Shown here: one piece after another, positions 24,445-33,563 of the stretch | Position numbering within the stretch: position 1 is the first letter of the stretch | Layout: every line of letters begins with the position of its first letter | Assembly (NCBI RefSeq): GCF_004364245.1 | Contig: NZ_SOAV01000013.1 | Coordinates: forward strand, 124,001 to 188,000 | Direction of reading: 5' to 3' | DNA length: 64,000 bases | Source of the DNA: Streptomyces sp. BK208 | GTDB lineage: Bacteria > Actinomycetota > Actinomycetes > Streptomycetales > Streptomycetaceae | The notes under the pieces: generated by a model | The model's input: only the letters and a program-made list of their open reading frames with translations | Databases searched by the model: none | What the model was told of the DNA's origin: nothing | Position numbers and translations under genes: made by a program

Positions 24445-27129
24445 ATGCGCAAGGGAATGAGCGGTGTGCCGGCGACCCTGCGGAAACCATGGCCGCAGAG
24501 CGTCGCGGCGCAGGTCTTCGTTCTGCAGTTGCTGGTCATGCTGCTCCTGGCCGCGCTGAGTGACGCCACCCTCGTGTACGAAACGCGGAGCCAGACGGTG
24601 CGCGGCGCGCGACACCAAGCGCTCGCGGTCGCGGCGGGTTTCGCCAGTTCCCCCGGTGTCGCGGCGGCTCTGAAGGGCGCGGACCCCACCGCCGCGCTGC
24701 AGCCCCTGGCCGAGGGAGCCCGGCGGACCTCGGGCGTGGACTTCGTCGCCGTCCTGAACCGGGACGCCGTCCGCCTTACCGACGTCCGCCCCGATCTGAT
24801 CGGCAAGCGATCGACCGGAGACTTCAGCCGGGCGCTCGACGGCGAGTCCTACACCGAACTGTTCAGGGGAGCGCCGACGGACGCCGTTCGCGCGGTCGTG
24901 CCGGTCACCGACGCGGACGAGCGGGTCGTGGGCATCGTGACGGCCGGGCTGGAGATCAGCACGGTGAGCAGCACCTTCAACCGGCAACTCCCGCTGCTGG
25001 CAGCCGGTGCCGCAGGATCACTGGCGCTGGCCACGTGCGCGGCGTGGCTGGTGAGCCGGCGGTTGCGCCGGCAGACACACGGGCTCGGACCGACCGAGGT
25101 GACGCGCATGTACGAGCACCATGACGCGGTGCTGCACGCGGCGCGCGAAGGGGTCGTGGTGATCGGCCCGGACGGTCGGCTGTCGCTGGTCAACGACGAG
25201 GCGCGCAGACTGCTGCGGCTGCCCGCGGACGCGGAGCGCCGGTCACTGCGCGATCTCGGCCTGCCTCCCTCGATGGTGCGGCTCCTGACATCCGAACGGA
25301 GGGTGGACGACGCCGTGCAGCCGGTGGGCGGCCGCCTGCTCGCCGTCAACGTGCGGCGGACCGGCCGCGGCGGGCACGGCCCGGCCGGCGGCGTCGCCAC
25401 GCTGCGTGACACCACCGAACTCCGCGCCCTGGCGGGGCGGGCGGAAGTCGCACACGAACGCCTCGAACTGCTGTACCGGGCGAGCGCGGAGATCGGCAGC
25501 ACCCTCGACGTGACGCGTACCGCCGAAGAGCTCGCGAACCTCGCGGTCCCGCAGTTCGCCGACGTCGTCACCGTCGACCTCTTCGACGCGGTGCTCCGCG
25601 GAGACGAACCCGTACCGGGTGTCGCGTCGTCGGTGCGGCGCGCAGCCGTACGCGGAGCGGCCGAATCCTGGCCCTTCCACGGGGCGGGCAGCAGGCTGGA
25701 GTACGGACCGGTCGCACTGCAGCACCGGACGATCGACGGCGAGGACGCCGTCCTGGTACCGGATCTGGCACAGGCGCAGGACTGGCGGGCGCCGGACCCG
25801 GAAGGCGCACGGCAGGTTCTCCGGCTCGGCTTCCACTCGCTGCTCACGGTGCCGCTGCGAGCCCGGGGCGTGGTGCTGGGGCTCGTCATGTTCTGGCGCG
25901 GCAGCCAACCTGCGTTCCGGCCGGACGACGTATCGCCTGCCGAGGAACTGACCGCCCGCGCGGCGGTGTGCATCGACAACGCGCGCCGCTACACACGCGA
26001 GCACGCCACCGCGGTGTCCCTCCAGCGCAGCCTGCTGCCGCGGGACCTGCCCCCGCAGGATGCCGTGGAGGTGGCCCACCGCTACCTGCCGGCCCGATCG
26101 GGCGTCGGCGGTGACTGGTTCGACGTCATCCCGCTGTCCGGCGCCCGGGTCGCCCTGGTGGTCGGCGACGTGGTCGGACACGGACTGCAGGCCGCCGCCA
26201 CCATGGGCAGGCTGCGCACCGCGGTCCTCAACTTCTCGGCCCTCGACCTGCCCCCGGAGGACCTCCTGTCCCACCTGGACCAGCTCGTCACGCGTCTGGA
26301 CACCGCACATCAGGCAGGCGGCGAGGACAACACCGTCACAGGCGCGACCCTCGTGTACGCGGTCTACGATCCCACCAGCGGCCGGTGCGTCTTCGCCGGT
26401 GCCGGACACCCCCCGCCGGCGTTGGTGCTGCCCGGCGGCTCGGTCGAGTTCGTCGACGTGCCGGCCAATCTGCCCCTCGGCCTGGGGAGCGTTCCCTTCC
26501 AGACCACCGAGATCGGCATTCCGCCGGGAAGCCGTCTCGTCCTCTACACCGACGGTCTGGTGGACGGTCCGGGCAGGAGCATCGACGCCGGGCTGGAGAT
26601 GCTGCGGTCGGTACTCGCCGACACGGGACCGGACTGTGAGCGCACCTGCCGCACCGTCGTCGAGGCCATGGTGCCCACCAGATCGCACGACGACGTCGCC
26701 CTGCTCGTCGCGGGCGCCCGCCGTTTCCCGGCCGAGGACATCGCCCAGTGGGACGTCCCCGCCGACTTCGCGGGAGTCGGCACGGTCCGGGCGCAGTGCG
26801 TGCGGCAACTGGAGAGGTGGGGACTCGACATCGGATTCACCACGGAACTCATCCTCAGTGAACTCATCACGAACGCCGTACGGTACGGCGCGCCGCCGAT
26901 CACTGTGCGGCTCCTTCGGCACCACGTCCTGATCTGCGAAGTGCGCGACGCGAGCAGCACCGCGCCGCGCGTGGTCCAGGCCGCCGATTTCGACGAGGGC
27001 GGGCGAGGGCTGTTCCTCGTCGCCCAGCTCGCCGACCGGTGGGGCGTGCGCTACACGGAAGACGGCAAGGTCATCTGGACCGAACAGTCACTCGCGCAGG
27101 GCGACGACGGGCGTGGGACCTTAGCGTGA
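24445..27129 (+). CDS. membrane sensor with PAS, GAF, SpoIIE phosphatase and HATPase domains
   Basis: An 894-residue signalling protein. Order: transmembrane helix 1 (about 22-40), an extracytoplasmic single-cache-like sensor (about 45-180), transmembrane helix 2 (about 182-202), PAS (about 215-320, EGVVVIGPDGRLSLVNDEARRLL), GAF (about 345-510), SpoIIE-type PP2C domain (about 535-750, SGVGGDWFDVIPLSG, LVVGDVVGHG, VLYTDGLVDG) and an RsbW-like ATPase (about 770-885, LILSELITNAVRYG and GGRGLFLVAQLADRWG). Phosphatase and kinase in one chain means that a single protein could both remove phosphate from and add it to a STAS antagonist. No STAS gene is adjacent; those at 4-10 kb or elsewhere are candidates. 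ATG 24445 was chosen; ATG 24457 is possible. Confidence 0.88.
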   Translation: MRKGMSGVPATLRKPWPQSVAAQVFVLQLLVMLLLAALSDATLVYETRSQTVRGARHQALAVAAGFASSPGVAAALKGADPTAALQPLAEGARRTSGVDFVAVLNRDAVRLTDVRPDLIGKRSTGDFSRALDGESYTELFRGAPTDAVRAVVPVTDADERVVGIVTAGLEISTVSSTFNRQLPLLAAGAAGSLALATCAAWLVSRRLRRQTHGLGPTEVTRMYEHHDAVLHAAREGVVVIGPDGRLSLVNDEARRLLRLPADAERRSLRDLGLPPSMVRLLTSERRVDDAVQPVGGRLLAVNVRRTGRGGHGPAGGVATLRDTTELRALAGRAEVAHERLELLYRASAEIGSTLDVTRTAEELANLAVPQFADVVTVDLFDAVLRGDEPVPGVASSVRRAAVRGAAESWPFHGAGSRLEYGPVALQHRTIDGEDAVLVPDLAQAQDWRAPDPEGARQVLRLGFHSLLTVPLRARGVVLGLVMFWRGSQPAFRPDDVSPAEELTARAAVCIDNARRYTREHATAVSLQRSLLPRDLPPQDAVEVAHRYLPARSGVGGDWFDVIPLSGARVALVVGDVVGHGLQAAATMGRLRTAVLNFSALDLPPEDLLSHLDQLVTRLDTAHQAGGEDNTVTGATLVYAVYDPTSGRCVFAGAGHPPPALVLPGGSVEFVDVPANLPLGLGSVPFQTTEIGIPPGSRLVLYTDGLVDGPGRSIDAGLEMLRSVLADTGPDCERTCRTVVEAMVPTRSHDDVALLVAGARRFPAEDIAQWDVPADFAGVGTVRAQCVRQLERWGLDIGFTTELILSELITNAVRYGAPPITVRLLRHHVLICEVRDASSTAPRVVQAADFDEGGRGLFLVAQLADRWGVRYTEDGKVIWTEQSLAQGDDGRGTLA

Positions 27130-27319
27130 GTCGCGCGTTCCGCGCCGCGTGCCTCGGTGGGGCTCGCAGCCTGATGCCGCCGGACAGTTGAACCGTGGTG
27201 CGGTCGTGCGGGGAAGCTCCCGACGTGCGGTCGTGGACCGGGAGGACAGTCCCGGTCCACGATGCTCCAGCGGGCGCCGGTGGCGGACATGGCGAGCTGC
27301 AGGCCCCGATCGGTGCGGC

Positions 27320-28318
27320 TCAGTAGATGTTGGCATCGACCTCCGGGCCGTCTCCGCGGGCCGCGTTGATCTGGGCGCGCAGCGAGATCTCGTCGTACAC
27401 GCGGTACTCCCGTACGATCCGCCCGTTCTGGATCAGGAACTGTGAGACGCCGAGCACGGTCACCGGCTGTCCGGTCAGAGCGCCGAAGGCGGGAGTGCCC
27501 CGGTATGTGCCGTTCATGGTCCACAGGACGGCGACCCGCAGACCCGCGTACCGCTCGTTGTAGTTGGCCTGGATGTCCCGGACGGTGAACCGGGCGTCCG
27601 GGAAGGGGCCGACCATGGCCAGCAGGTCGGCCTGGTAGCGCTCGGGCCGGATGACGGTGCGGTCGCCGATCGTGTGCAGGAACAGGTCCCGGTCCATGTA
27701 GTCGCGGACCTTGTTCAGGCGCCGCCGCGACCACACGTCCTCGACGAACTCCATCACCATCTCGCACTCGGGACGGAACTGGTCGGGGCGCTCACCGCTG
27801 TCACCGGTCAGGAGCACCTCCTTGGGCGCGGCCTCGGTCATCGACCCGGTGTACCCCTGGAAGCGCAGCCCGCGGGCCACTTCGTCCGGGTCGAGGCCCA
27901 GCTGCAGGCAGTCCGCGAGGTCGTCGCGGACGACCCACTCCTCGACCATCCGGCCACGCCGGTAGAGGCAGTTGGCGACGGTCCGCTTGCGGACGGGCAC
28001 CAGGCGGCCGTCGACCAGGTGTTCGTCGGCCGAGAAGACCAGGTGCGAGCTGAGGAACGCGTCGTCGCCGCGCGCCTCCCACACGACGTCCTCGGCCTGA
28101 CCGACGTGACCGGGCACCGAGGCCATGCGCATCGTGCTGCCCTCGATCACGCCGTCGCGTCCGACGACCGTGCCCAGGCTGGTGTGGACGATGGAGTCCG
28201 GCTCGTAGTTCTCGACGATGTGGTCGATGTCGCGGGAGACCCAGATGCGGTCGGTGACCTCACGGATGAAGTCGTCCGGGTCGGCGTACGGCTGGTAGGC
28301 GATGGGGTCGAGGGACAT
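27320..28318 (-). CDS. tandem SnoaL/NTF2-like protein
   Basis: A 332-residue protein made of two NTF2-like (SnoaL-type) cone folds, about residues 10-150 and 185-320. Each has the helix-then-sheet pattern: DDFIREVTDRIWVSRDIDHIVENYEPDSIVHTS, and later FVEDVWSRRRLNKVRDYMDRDLFLHTIGDRTVIRPERYQADLLAMVGPFPDARFTVRDI. Members act as cyclases, isomerases, hydrolases or binding proteins. CAGAAGGAAGCACC precedes ATG 28318. An ATACGTAT operator core lies 60 bp upstream, so it belongs to the LacI regulon that includes the symporter and aldolase genes. It is last in the leftward set and convergent with the SpoIIE gene. Confidence 0.82.
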   Translation of the reverse strand: MSLDPIAYQPYADPDDFIREVTDRIWVSRDIDHIVENYEPDSIVHTSLGTVVGRDGVIEGSTMRMASVPGHVGQAEDVVWEARGDDAFLSSHLVFSADEHLVDGRLVPVRKRTVANCLYRRGRMVEEWVVRDDLADCLQLGLDPDEVARGLRFQGYTGSMTEAAPKEVLLTGDSGERPDQFRPECEMVMEFVEDVWSRRRLNKVRDYMDRDLFLHTIGDRTVIRPERYQADLLAMVGPFPDARFTVRDIQANYNERYAGLRVAVLWTMNGTYRGTPAFGALTGQPVTVLGVSQFLIQNGRIVREYRVYDEISLRAQINAARGDGPEVDANIY

Positions 28319-28377
28319 GGTGCTTCCTTCTGTGGAGGTGCGGGTGCCGGACCGGGCCGGTGGCACGGACGACGGGT

Positions 28378-28385
28378 ATACGTAT
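28378..28385. promoter_or_regulatory. probable LacI-family operator upstream of the SnoaL-like gene
   Basis: Core ATACGTAT in context GGGT-core-GTGG. It lies in the 80-bp gap between the symporter stop (28399) and the SnoaL-like start (28318). Same core as at 29794, 34785 and 34918. Confidence 0.6.
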
Positions 28386-28398
28386 GTGGAAGGGTCGG

Positions 28399-29745
28399 TC
28401 AGCGGGCGAACTTGTCGTCCCCTAGCCGGCTCCGGTAGGTCTCCTTCATGAAGAAGGTGACGACGACCAGCGCGAGCAGTGCGCCGACGGCGAGGTAGGC
28501 CCACACGGCGTAGATGGTGCCGAAGGTGTTCACGAGGAGGGCCGCCACGAACGGCGTGATGCCCATGAAGACGGAGAACGAGCTGTTGTAGGCGATGGCG
28601 CTCGCACTGAACCGCGTCCGCGTGGCGAAGAGTTCGGCCGCGCAGACCGTGACGATGCCGGTGAGGAAGAACTCCGGGACGATGTAGATGAGCTGGCTCG
28701 CGACGGCCGCGCCGAACGTGCCCGCCTCACCGACCCTGAAGGCCAGCGGGACCAGCACGAGGCAGGCGACGGCACCCGCGATCAGCATGGGCTTGCGTCC
28801 GATGCGGTCGGAGAGGATGCCGGCCAGCGGCAGCATCGGGATCAGCACCGCGATGGAGATCGCGTTGGAGGCCAGGCCCATCCAGCGGGGCAGGCCGAGC
28901 GTGCCGCTCAGGTACTCCGGATAGAACGTGACCCAGGTGTAGGACAGGATCGCCAGCGTGACGGAGATGCCGCAGAAGACGAGGATCGGTCGCCACTGAG
29001 AGCGCAGCGCCTCCCGGATCGGGGCCTTCACCACGTCGGCGCCGTCCTCGGTCGCCCGCACGAACTCCGGTGTCTCGCCGATGTGCCGGCGCAGCCACAT
29101 CCCGACCAGGCTCAGCGGCAGGGCCAGGACGAACGGGATGCGCCAGCCCCACGACTCCAGGTGCGGGCCCTGGAAGACCCAGCTGGTCAGCGCGGCCGTA
29201 CCGGCCCCCGCGAGGATGCCGACGAAGCAGCTGTTGGAGGCGTACGACGTGTAGTAGGCGCGGCGCTTGGGCTCCGCCCACTCCACCACGAACGCCACCG
29301 CGCCGACGTACTCCCCGCCCGAGACCATGCCCTGCACGACGCGCAGCAGCAGGAGGAGCAGCGGTGCGAGGGCGCCGACCGCCTGATAGGTGGGCAGGAC
29401 CCCGATCAGCGCGGTCGTCACGCCCATGCAGACGATGGTGTAGAGCAGGGCCTTCTTGCGGCCGACCCGGTCGCCCCAGCGGCCCACCAGCGTTCCGCCC
29501 AGGGGACGGAACAGGCAGGCGACGGCGACGATCGCGTAGGTGCTGATGACGGCGACGCCCTCGTCGCTCGCGGGGAAGAACGACGAGGCCATGATGGGAG
29601 CCATGTAGCCGTAGAGGCCGTAGTCGAACTGTTCTACGAAGTTGCCGATACTTCCCGCGCCGATGGCGCGGCGTATCGCCTTCCGCTTCTGCGCGGCGTC
29701 CTCGGGGACAGAGACGGCGGCGGTGGGTGGCGCTGCGGCGGACAT
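28399..29745 (-). CDS. MFS transporter, MHS (metabolite:H+ symporter) type
   Basis: A 448-residue twelve-helix transporter. MHS-family features: the first helix IGNFVEQFDYGLYGYMAPIMASSFFP, the loop 2-3 motif RPLGGTLVGRWGDRVGRKKALL, RVVQGMVSGGEYVGAVAFVVEWAE, and the second loop motif GILSDRIGRKPMLIAGA. Members import shikimate, dicarboxylates, betaines or aromatic acids with protons. GGAGAAGCC precedes ATG 29745. An ATACGTAT operator core lies about 50 bp upstream of the start. It is the probable uptake system for the substrate of the LacI-controlled catabolic genes. Confidence 0.9.
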   Translation of the reverse strand: MSAAAPPTAAVSVPEDAAQKRKAIRRAIGAGSIGNFVEQFDYGLYGYMAPIMASSFFPASDEGVAVISTYAIVAVACLFRPLGGTLVGRWGDRVGRKKALLYTIVCMGVTTALIGVLPTYQAVGALAPLLLLLLRVVQGMVSGGEYVGAVAFVVEWAEPKRRAYYTSYASNSCFVGILAGAGTAALTSWVFQGPHLESWGWRIPFVLALPLSLVGMWLRRHIGETPEFVRATEDGADVVKAPIREALRSQWRPILVFCGISVTLAILSYTWVTFYPEYLSGTLGLPRWMGLASNAISIAVLIPMLPLAGILSDRIGRKPMLIAGAVACLVLVPLAFRVGEAGTFGAAVASQLIYIVPEFFLTGIVTVCAAELFATRTRFSASAIAYNSSFSVFMGITPFVAALLVNTFGTIYAVWAYLAVGALLALVVVTFFMKETYRSRLGDDKFAR

Positions 29746-29793
29746 GGCTTCTCCGATCGCGCGGACGAATGGGGTGAGCGGCTATGCGTGTGC

Positions 29794-29801
29794 ATACGTA
29801 T
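29794..29801. promoter_or_regulatory. probable LacI-family operator upstream of the MHS symporter
   Basis: Core ATACGTAT in context GTGC-core-GAAT, within the 79-bp gap between the aldolase stop (29825) and the symporter start (29745). Confidence 0.6.
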
Positions 29802-29824
29802 GAATCAGGAGACTGCGGTGAACG

Positions 29825-30655
29825 TTAAGGAGCGTCCGGGGTGGCGTCAAGGGGTGTGCGGAGTGCCGGAGCGGAGGGTTCCCCGGCCCGGCGACCGGTC
29901 CTCGGTGACGTGAGGGAGCGGAAGGTGTCCATCAGGACGGCCGCCATGTTGTAGAGGACCAGCTGTGCGCCCGCTTCCTCGGCCTCTCGGGCCGCCGTCG
30001 TCGACGGCACGATGGTCATCACGGCCCGCCCCGCCGCGCGCGCGGCCCGGTGGGCGCCCTCGGTGAGCCCGTCGATGACGTCCCGTCCGGGGAAGCCGCA
30101 GTCGGCGGCGAGGTCGGACGGTCCCACCAGCACGGCGTCCACGCCCTTCGTCGCGGTGATCTCCCCGGCCGCGGCACAGGCGCGCTCCGTCTCGATCATC
30201 ACCACGACCAGGGTGTCCTCGCCCGCCGCCAGATGCTCCCGCGCCGTCACGGTGCCGAACCGGCCCGCTCTGCTGTACGTGGCGAAGCCGCGCTGCCCCA
30301 GCGGCGGATAGTGGTCCGCCGCCACGGCCCGCCGGGCGTCCTCCGCGCTGTCGACATGGGGATGGATGACGCCCGCCGCCCCCAGGTCCAGACAGCGCAG
30401 GGCGAGTGCCGGTTCCGCCGTGCCCACGCGCACCAGGACCTCGACGCCCTGGGCCGCCGCGGCCGTCAGATGGTGCTGGAGCGCGGTCATGTCGGCCGGC
30501 CCGTGCTCGCAGTCCAGGACCACGTAGTCGAGGCCCGCGACCCCCGCCATCTCCACGAGCGTCTCCGAGGGCAGCCGCAGCAGGACGCCGTAGAGCCGTT
30601 CCCCGGACGCGAGCCGCCGCTTGAGCGAGGGGCGGCGTGGTACGGAGGCCGTCAT
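29825..30655 (-). CDS. HpcH/HpaI family aldolase
   Basis: A 276-residue class II (metal-dependent) 2-oxo-acid aldolase of the HpcH/HpaI/citrate-lyase-beta fold. Such enzymes split 4-hydroxy-2-oxo acids to pyruvate and an aldehyde. Visible active-site segments: LDYVVLDCEHGPADM (His base and Glu), VLVRVGTAEPALALRCLDLGAAGVIHPHVDSAEDAR (conserved Arg), VVVMIETERACAAAGEI (metal Glu) and DAVLVGPSDLAADCG (metal Asp). The start overlaps the stop of the SDR gene (ATGA at 30652-30655), so they are coupled. It belongs to the LacI-controlled cluster; splitting of the end intermediate of the pathway is the expected role. Confidence 0.87.
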   Translation of the reverse strand: MTASVPRRPSLKRRLASGERLYGVLLRLPSETLVEMAGVAGLDYVVLDCEHGPADMTALQHHLTAAAAQGVEVLVRVGTAEPALALRCLDLGAAGVIHPHVDSAEDARRAVAADHYPPLGQRGFATYSRAGRFGTVTAREHLAAGEDTLVVVMIETERACAAAGEITATKGVDAVLVGPSDLAADCGFPGRDVIDGLTEGAHRAARAAGRAVMTIVPSTTAAREAEEAGAQLVLYNMAAVLMDTFRSLTSPRTGRRAGEPSAPALRTPLDATPDAP

Positions 30656-31425
30656 CGGGCCACCATCCCGGCGGACAGGTCGACGTCCGCCCCGCACAGT
30701 CCCGGCATCCTCAGCATCGCGGTCACTGCGGAGCCGACCTCTTCCTCGGTGACCATCCGGCCGAGTGCCGCCCGTGACACGAACGCGGCCTCCGCCTCGG
30801 CCCGGCTGCCGCCGGTGCGCTCCGCCTCCAGACGGAAGTTGCGCTCCATGCGCGGACCCGACACCGGGCCGGGGGACAGGGAATTGACCGTCACCCCGAG
30901 CGGCCCGACCTCACCGGCGAGTGTCGTCGTGAGCCCGATGACGGCCATCTTCGAGGCGCAGTAGGGCGTGCGCCGCAGCAGGGGCCGCTTGCCGGACACG
31001 GAGGCGACGTTGACGACGTCACCGGACCCGCGCCGGGTCATCGGGGGCAGGAAGGCGCGGCACATGAGGAACATGCCGCGCACGTTGACGGCGAAGACCT
31101 CGTCCCACTCCTCGGGCGTGATGTCCGTCAGCGGAGCGACGGGCCCGGCGATCCCCGCGTTGTTGACCAGGACGGAGATCTCCTCGTCCGCGAGCCCGTC
31201 GGCGAGCGCCTCCACGTCACCGGGCCTGGAGACGTCGCAGACCCGGTAGTCGGCGCGGGGGCCGAGGCGCGCGGCCGTCTCCTTCAGGGTGTGCTCGGTG
31301 CGACCCGTGATCACCACGCGGGCCCCGTCGGACAGCAGGGACCGGGCGATGGCACTGCCCAGGCCGTTGCCGCCCCCGCTCACCAGCGCGGTGCGCCCGG
31401 CGAGCGGGGTCGTCGTGCCCGTCAC
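30652..31425 (-). CDS. short-chain dehydrogenase/reductase
   Basis: A 257-residue classical SDR. The cofactor motif is ALVSGGGNGLGSAIARSL near residue 12. NNAGIAGP is the NNAG motif. The catalytic residues are in NVASVSGKRPLLRRTPYCASK (Ser, Tyr-x-x-x-Lys). The C-terminal GADVDLSAGM is the usual substrate-loop end. GTG at 31425 lies inside the stop of the HisD-type gene (GTGA overlap), and its own stop overlaps the aldolase start. HisD-type dehydrogenase, SDR and aldolase are therefore tightly coupled. Oxidation of a hydroxyl in the same pathway is likely; the substrate is unknown. Confidence 0.9.
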   Translation of the reverse strand: MTGTTTPLAGRTALVSGGGNGLGSAIARSLLSDGARVVITGRTEHTLKETAARLGPRADYRVCDVSRPGDVEALADGLADEEISVLVNNAGIAGPVAPLTDITPEEWDEVFAVNVRGMFLMCRAFLPPMTRRGSGDVVNVASVSGKRPLLRRTPYCASKMAVIGLTTTLAGEVGPLGVTVNSLSPGPVSGPRMERNFRLEAERTGGSRAEAEAAFVSRAALGRMVTEEEVGSAVTAMLRMPGLCGADVDLSAGMVAR

Positions 31426-32732
31426 GCGCCCGCCTCCTCGTTCCACGGCAGCGCGGCGCCGGCGTACTTGGCCGCGCGCACGTCGCCCGAGCGGGCGTGG
31501 CCCTCGAAGAGCTCGACGCGCGCGGCGCGCCCGCACACCTCACCGAGCAGCGCGGAGGAGGACGTGTCGGTGACCTCCTGGTACGTCACCGTCTTGAGGT
31601 ACTTGCCGACCCACAGGCCACCCGTGTACCTGGCCGCGCCGCGGGTGGGCAGGACGTGGTTGGTGCCGATGACCTTGTCGCCGTAGGACACGCACGTGCC
31701 CTCACCGAGGAACAGCGCCCCGTAGTCGTGCATCCGGTCCAGCGCCCGGCGCGGGTTCTCGGTCAGGACCTCCACGTGCTCGCTGGCGTAGGAGTCGGCG
31801 ACGGCGAACGCCTCGTCGAGCGAGTCCGCCACCACGATCTCGCCGTGGTCGCGCCAGGCCGGGCCGGCGAAGTCCTTGGTGGGCATGCCGGGCAGGAGGC
31901 GTTCGACGTGCCGCTCGACCGCGCGGCCCAGCTCCTCGGAGGTGGTGACGAGGACGGCGGGGGAGTCCGGTCCGTGCTCGGCCTGCGACAGCAGGTCCAC
32001 GGCGACCACGAACGGGTCGGCGTGCTCGTCGGCGACGACAAGGATCTCGGTGGGACCGGCGAACAGGTCGATGCCGACCTCGCCGAACAGCTGCCGCTTG
32101 GCCTCGGCGACGTAGGCGTTGCCGGGACCCGCGATCATCGGCACCCGGCCGATGGTCTCCGTGCCGACGGCGAGTGCCGCGACGGCCTGCACGCCGCCCA
32201 GCAGGTAGATCTCGTCGGCGCCGGCGAGATGCATCGCGGCGACGGTCGCGGCGGGGATCTCGCCCCGGATCGGCGGGGTGCAGGCGGCCACTCGGGCGAC
32301 TCCGGCCACCTTCGCCGTCACGATGGTCATGTGGGCCGAGGCGGTCAGCGGGTAGCGGCCGCCGGGCACGTACGCGCCCGCGCCGGAGACCGGTACGTGG
32401 CGGTGTCCGAGACGCACGCCGGGCAGTGTCTCGATCTCGATGTCGGTCATCGAGTCGCGCTGCGCCTGCGCGAACGTCCGGACCTGCTGCTGCACGAAGC
32501 GGATGTCGTCCAGGACCGTCCCGGGTACCCCGGAGACGATCCGCGCGACGTCGTCCTGCGACAGCCGGAAGGACTCGGGGCTCCAGTCGTCGAACTTCTC
32601 CGAGTACTGGCGGACGGCGTCGTCCCCGCGCTCGCGGATGTCGTCGAGGATCGCGGCGACGCGCTCGGCGACGTCTGCGCGGGCGGCGCGGACCTGACCG
32701 GCGGGAACGGCGGACTTCAGATGTCGGGGCAC
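31422..32732 (-). CDS. HisD-type dehydrogenase 1 (catabolic histidinol-dehydrogenase family)
   Basis: A 436-residue zinc-dependent NAD dehydrogenase of the histidinol dehydrogenase fold, which oxidises a primary alcohol to a carboxylate in two steps. The expected residues are present: Zn ligands Q250, H253, D352 and H412, and the catalytic pair E318-H319 (in SQAEHGPDSP, SYASEHVEV, YGDKVIGTNHVLPT and FEGHARSGD). The C-terminal HARSGDVRAAKY segment resembles the catabolic sulfopropanediol-dehydrogenase (HpsN-like) branch rather than biosynthetic HisD, as far as I can recall. No his genes are nearby. The start is GTG 32732 behind GGAAGAG. Coupled to the SDR and aldolase genes under LacI control. 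Confidence 0.88.
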   Translation of the reverse strand: MPRHLKSAVPAGQVRAARADVAERVAAILDDIRERGDDAVRQYSEKFDDWSPESFRLSQDDVARIVSGVPGTVLDDIRFVQQQVRTFAQAQRDSMTDIEIETLPGVRLGHRHVPVSGAGAYVPGGRYPLTASAHMTIVTAKVAGVARVAACTPPIRGEIPAATVAAMHLAGADEIYLLGGVQAVAALAVGTETIGRVPMIAGPGNAYVAEAKRQLFGEVGIDLFAGPTEILVVADEHADPFVVAVDLLSQAEHGPDSPAVLVTTSEELGRAVERHVERLLPGMPTKDFAGPAWRDHGEIVVADSLDEAFAVADSYASEHVEVLTENPRRALDRMHDYGALFLGEGTCVSYGDKVIGTNHVLPTRGAARYTGGLWVGKYLKTVTYQEVTDTSSSALLGEVCGRAARVELFEGHARSGDVRAAKYAGAALPWNEEAGA

Positions 32733-32816
32733 GGTGGCTCTTCCTGTCGGGGGAGGGTCGGTGGATGGGGTCGGGGGAGGGACAGGTGGATGGGGGGGCG
32801 GGTGGCGGAGCGGGTC

Positions 32817-33563
32817 TCAGCCCGCCCGTGCGGGACGGTGGTCGGCCCGCACGGTCGCCATGAGGTCGCCGAGGACCGAGGTGAGCGCGTCCGGCCGTTC
32901 CCACGGCAGCAGGTGTCCCGTGCCGGGCAGCTCGTGCAGCCGGGCGCCCGGGACGGCGTCGGCGATGGCCCGGTGGAAGCCGGGCGGGCACAGGGCGTCC
33001 CGCGTGCCGCAGACGACGGCGGTGGGACAGCGGACGGTGCGCAGAGCGGGGAAGGCGTCCCGGCGGGTGGCCTGCGCGGCGAGCTGGGCCCGTGCGGCAC
33101 GCGGGCCGACGGCGCGGGCCATGCGGCGGTAACGCTCCGCGAGGCGGACCGGCGCCGGGGTCTGGGCGAACATGCCCGGCAGGGTCTGCTCGACCACCGC
33201 GTCGAACCGGCCGTCACCGGCCAGCTCGTCCCACGCGCGCCAGGCCGCGTACTGCTCGGGGCGCGGCGCTCCCGCGTTCGTGGAGACCAGACACAGTCCG
33301 GCGACGCGCCCGGGTGCCCGGCGCAGCACCTCGAAGCCGACGATTGCCCCCATGCTGAGCCCCGCCAGTACGAACGGGCCCGTCGTCGCGGACAGCACGG
33401 TGTCGGCCAGCTCCCCGACGGACGGGTCGGTGAGCGCGACGTGGTGCACCGGATGCCCGTCCGGGAAGCCGACGTCCGACCACAGGCTCGCGTCGCACAG
33501 CATGCCCGGGACGACGACCAGGGGCAGCGGTCCGTCCGGCGCCGCGGGCAAGGGGCCGGGCAT
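32817..33563 (-). CDS. alpha/beta hydrolase
   Basis: A 248-residue alpha/beta-fold hydrolase. The oxyanion region is LPLVVVPGMLCDASLWSDV, the nucleophile elbow is FVLAGLSMGAIVGFEVL (Gly-x-Ser-x-Gly), the acid is in VVCGTRDALCPPGFHR, and the histidine is in HELPGTGHLLPWERPDAL. The layout resembles enol-lactonases and related small esterases. ATG 33563 overlaps the bicupin stop by one base (TGATG). An 84-bp gap precedes the HisD-type gene downstream. A ring-opening or ester-cleaving step in the pathway is plausible. Confidence 0.88.
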   Translation of the reverse strand: MPGPLPAAPDGPLPLVVVPGMLCDASLWSDVGFPDGHPVHHVALTDPSVGELADTVLSATTGPFVLAGLSMGAIVGFEVLRRAPGRVAGLCLVSTNAGAPRPEQYAAWRAWDELAGDGRFDAVVEQTLPGMFAQTPAPVRLAERYRRMARAVGPRAARAQLAAQATRRDAFPALRTVRCPTAVVCGTRDALCPPGFHRAIADAVPGARLHELPGTGHLLPWERPDALTSVLGDLMATVRADHRPARAG

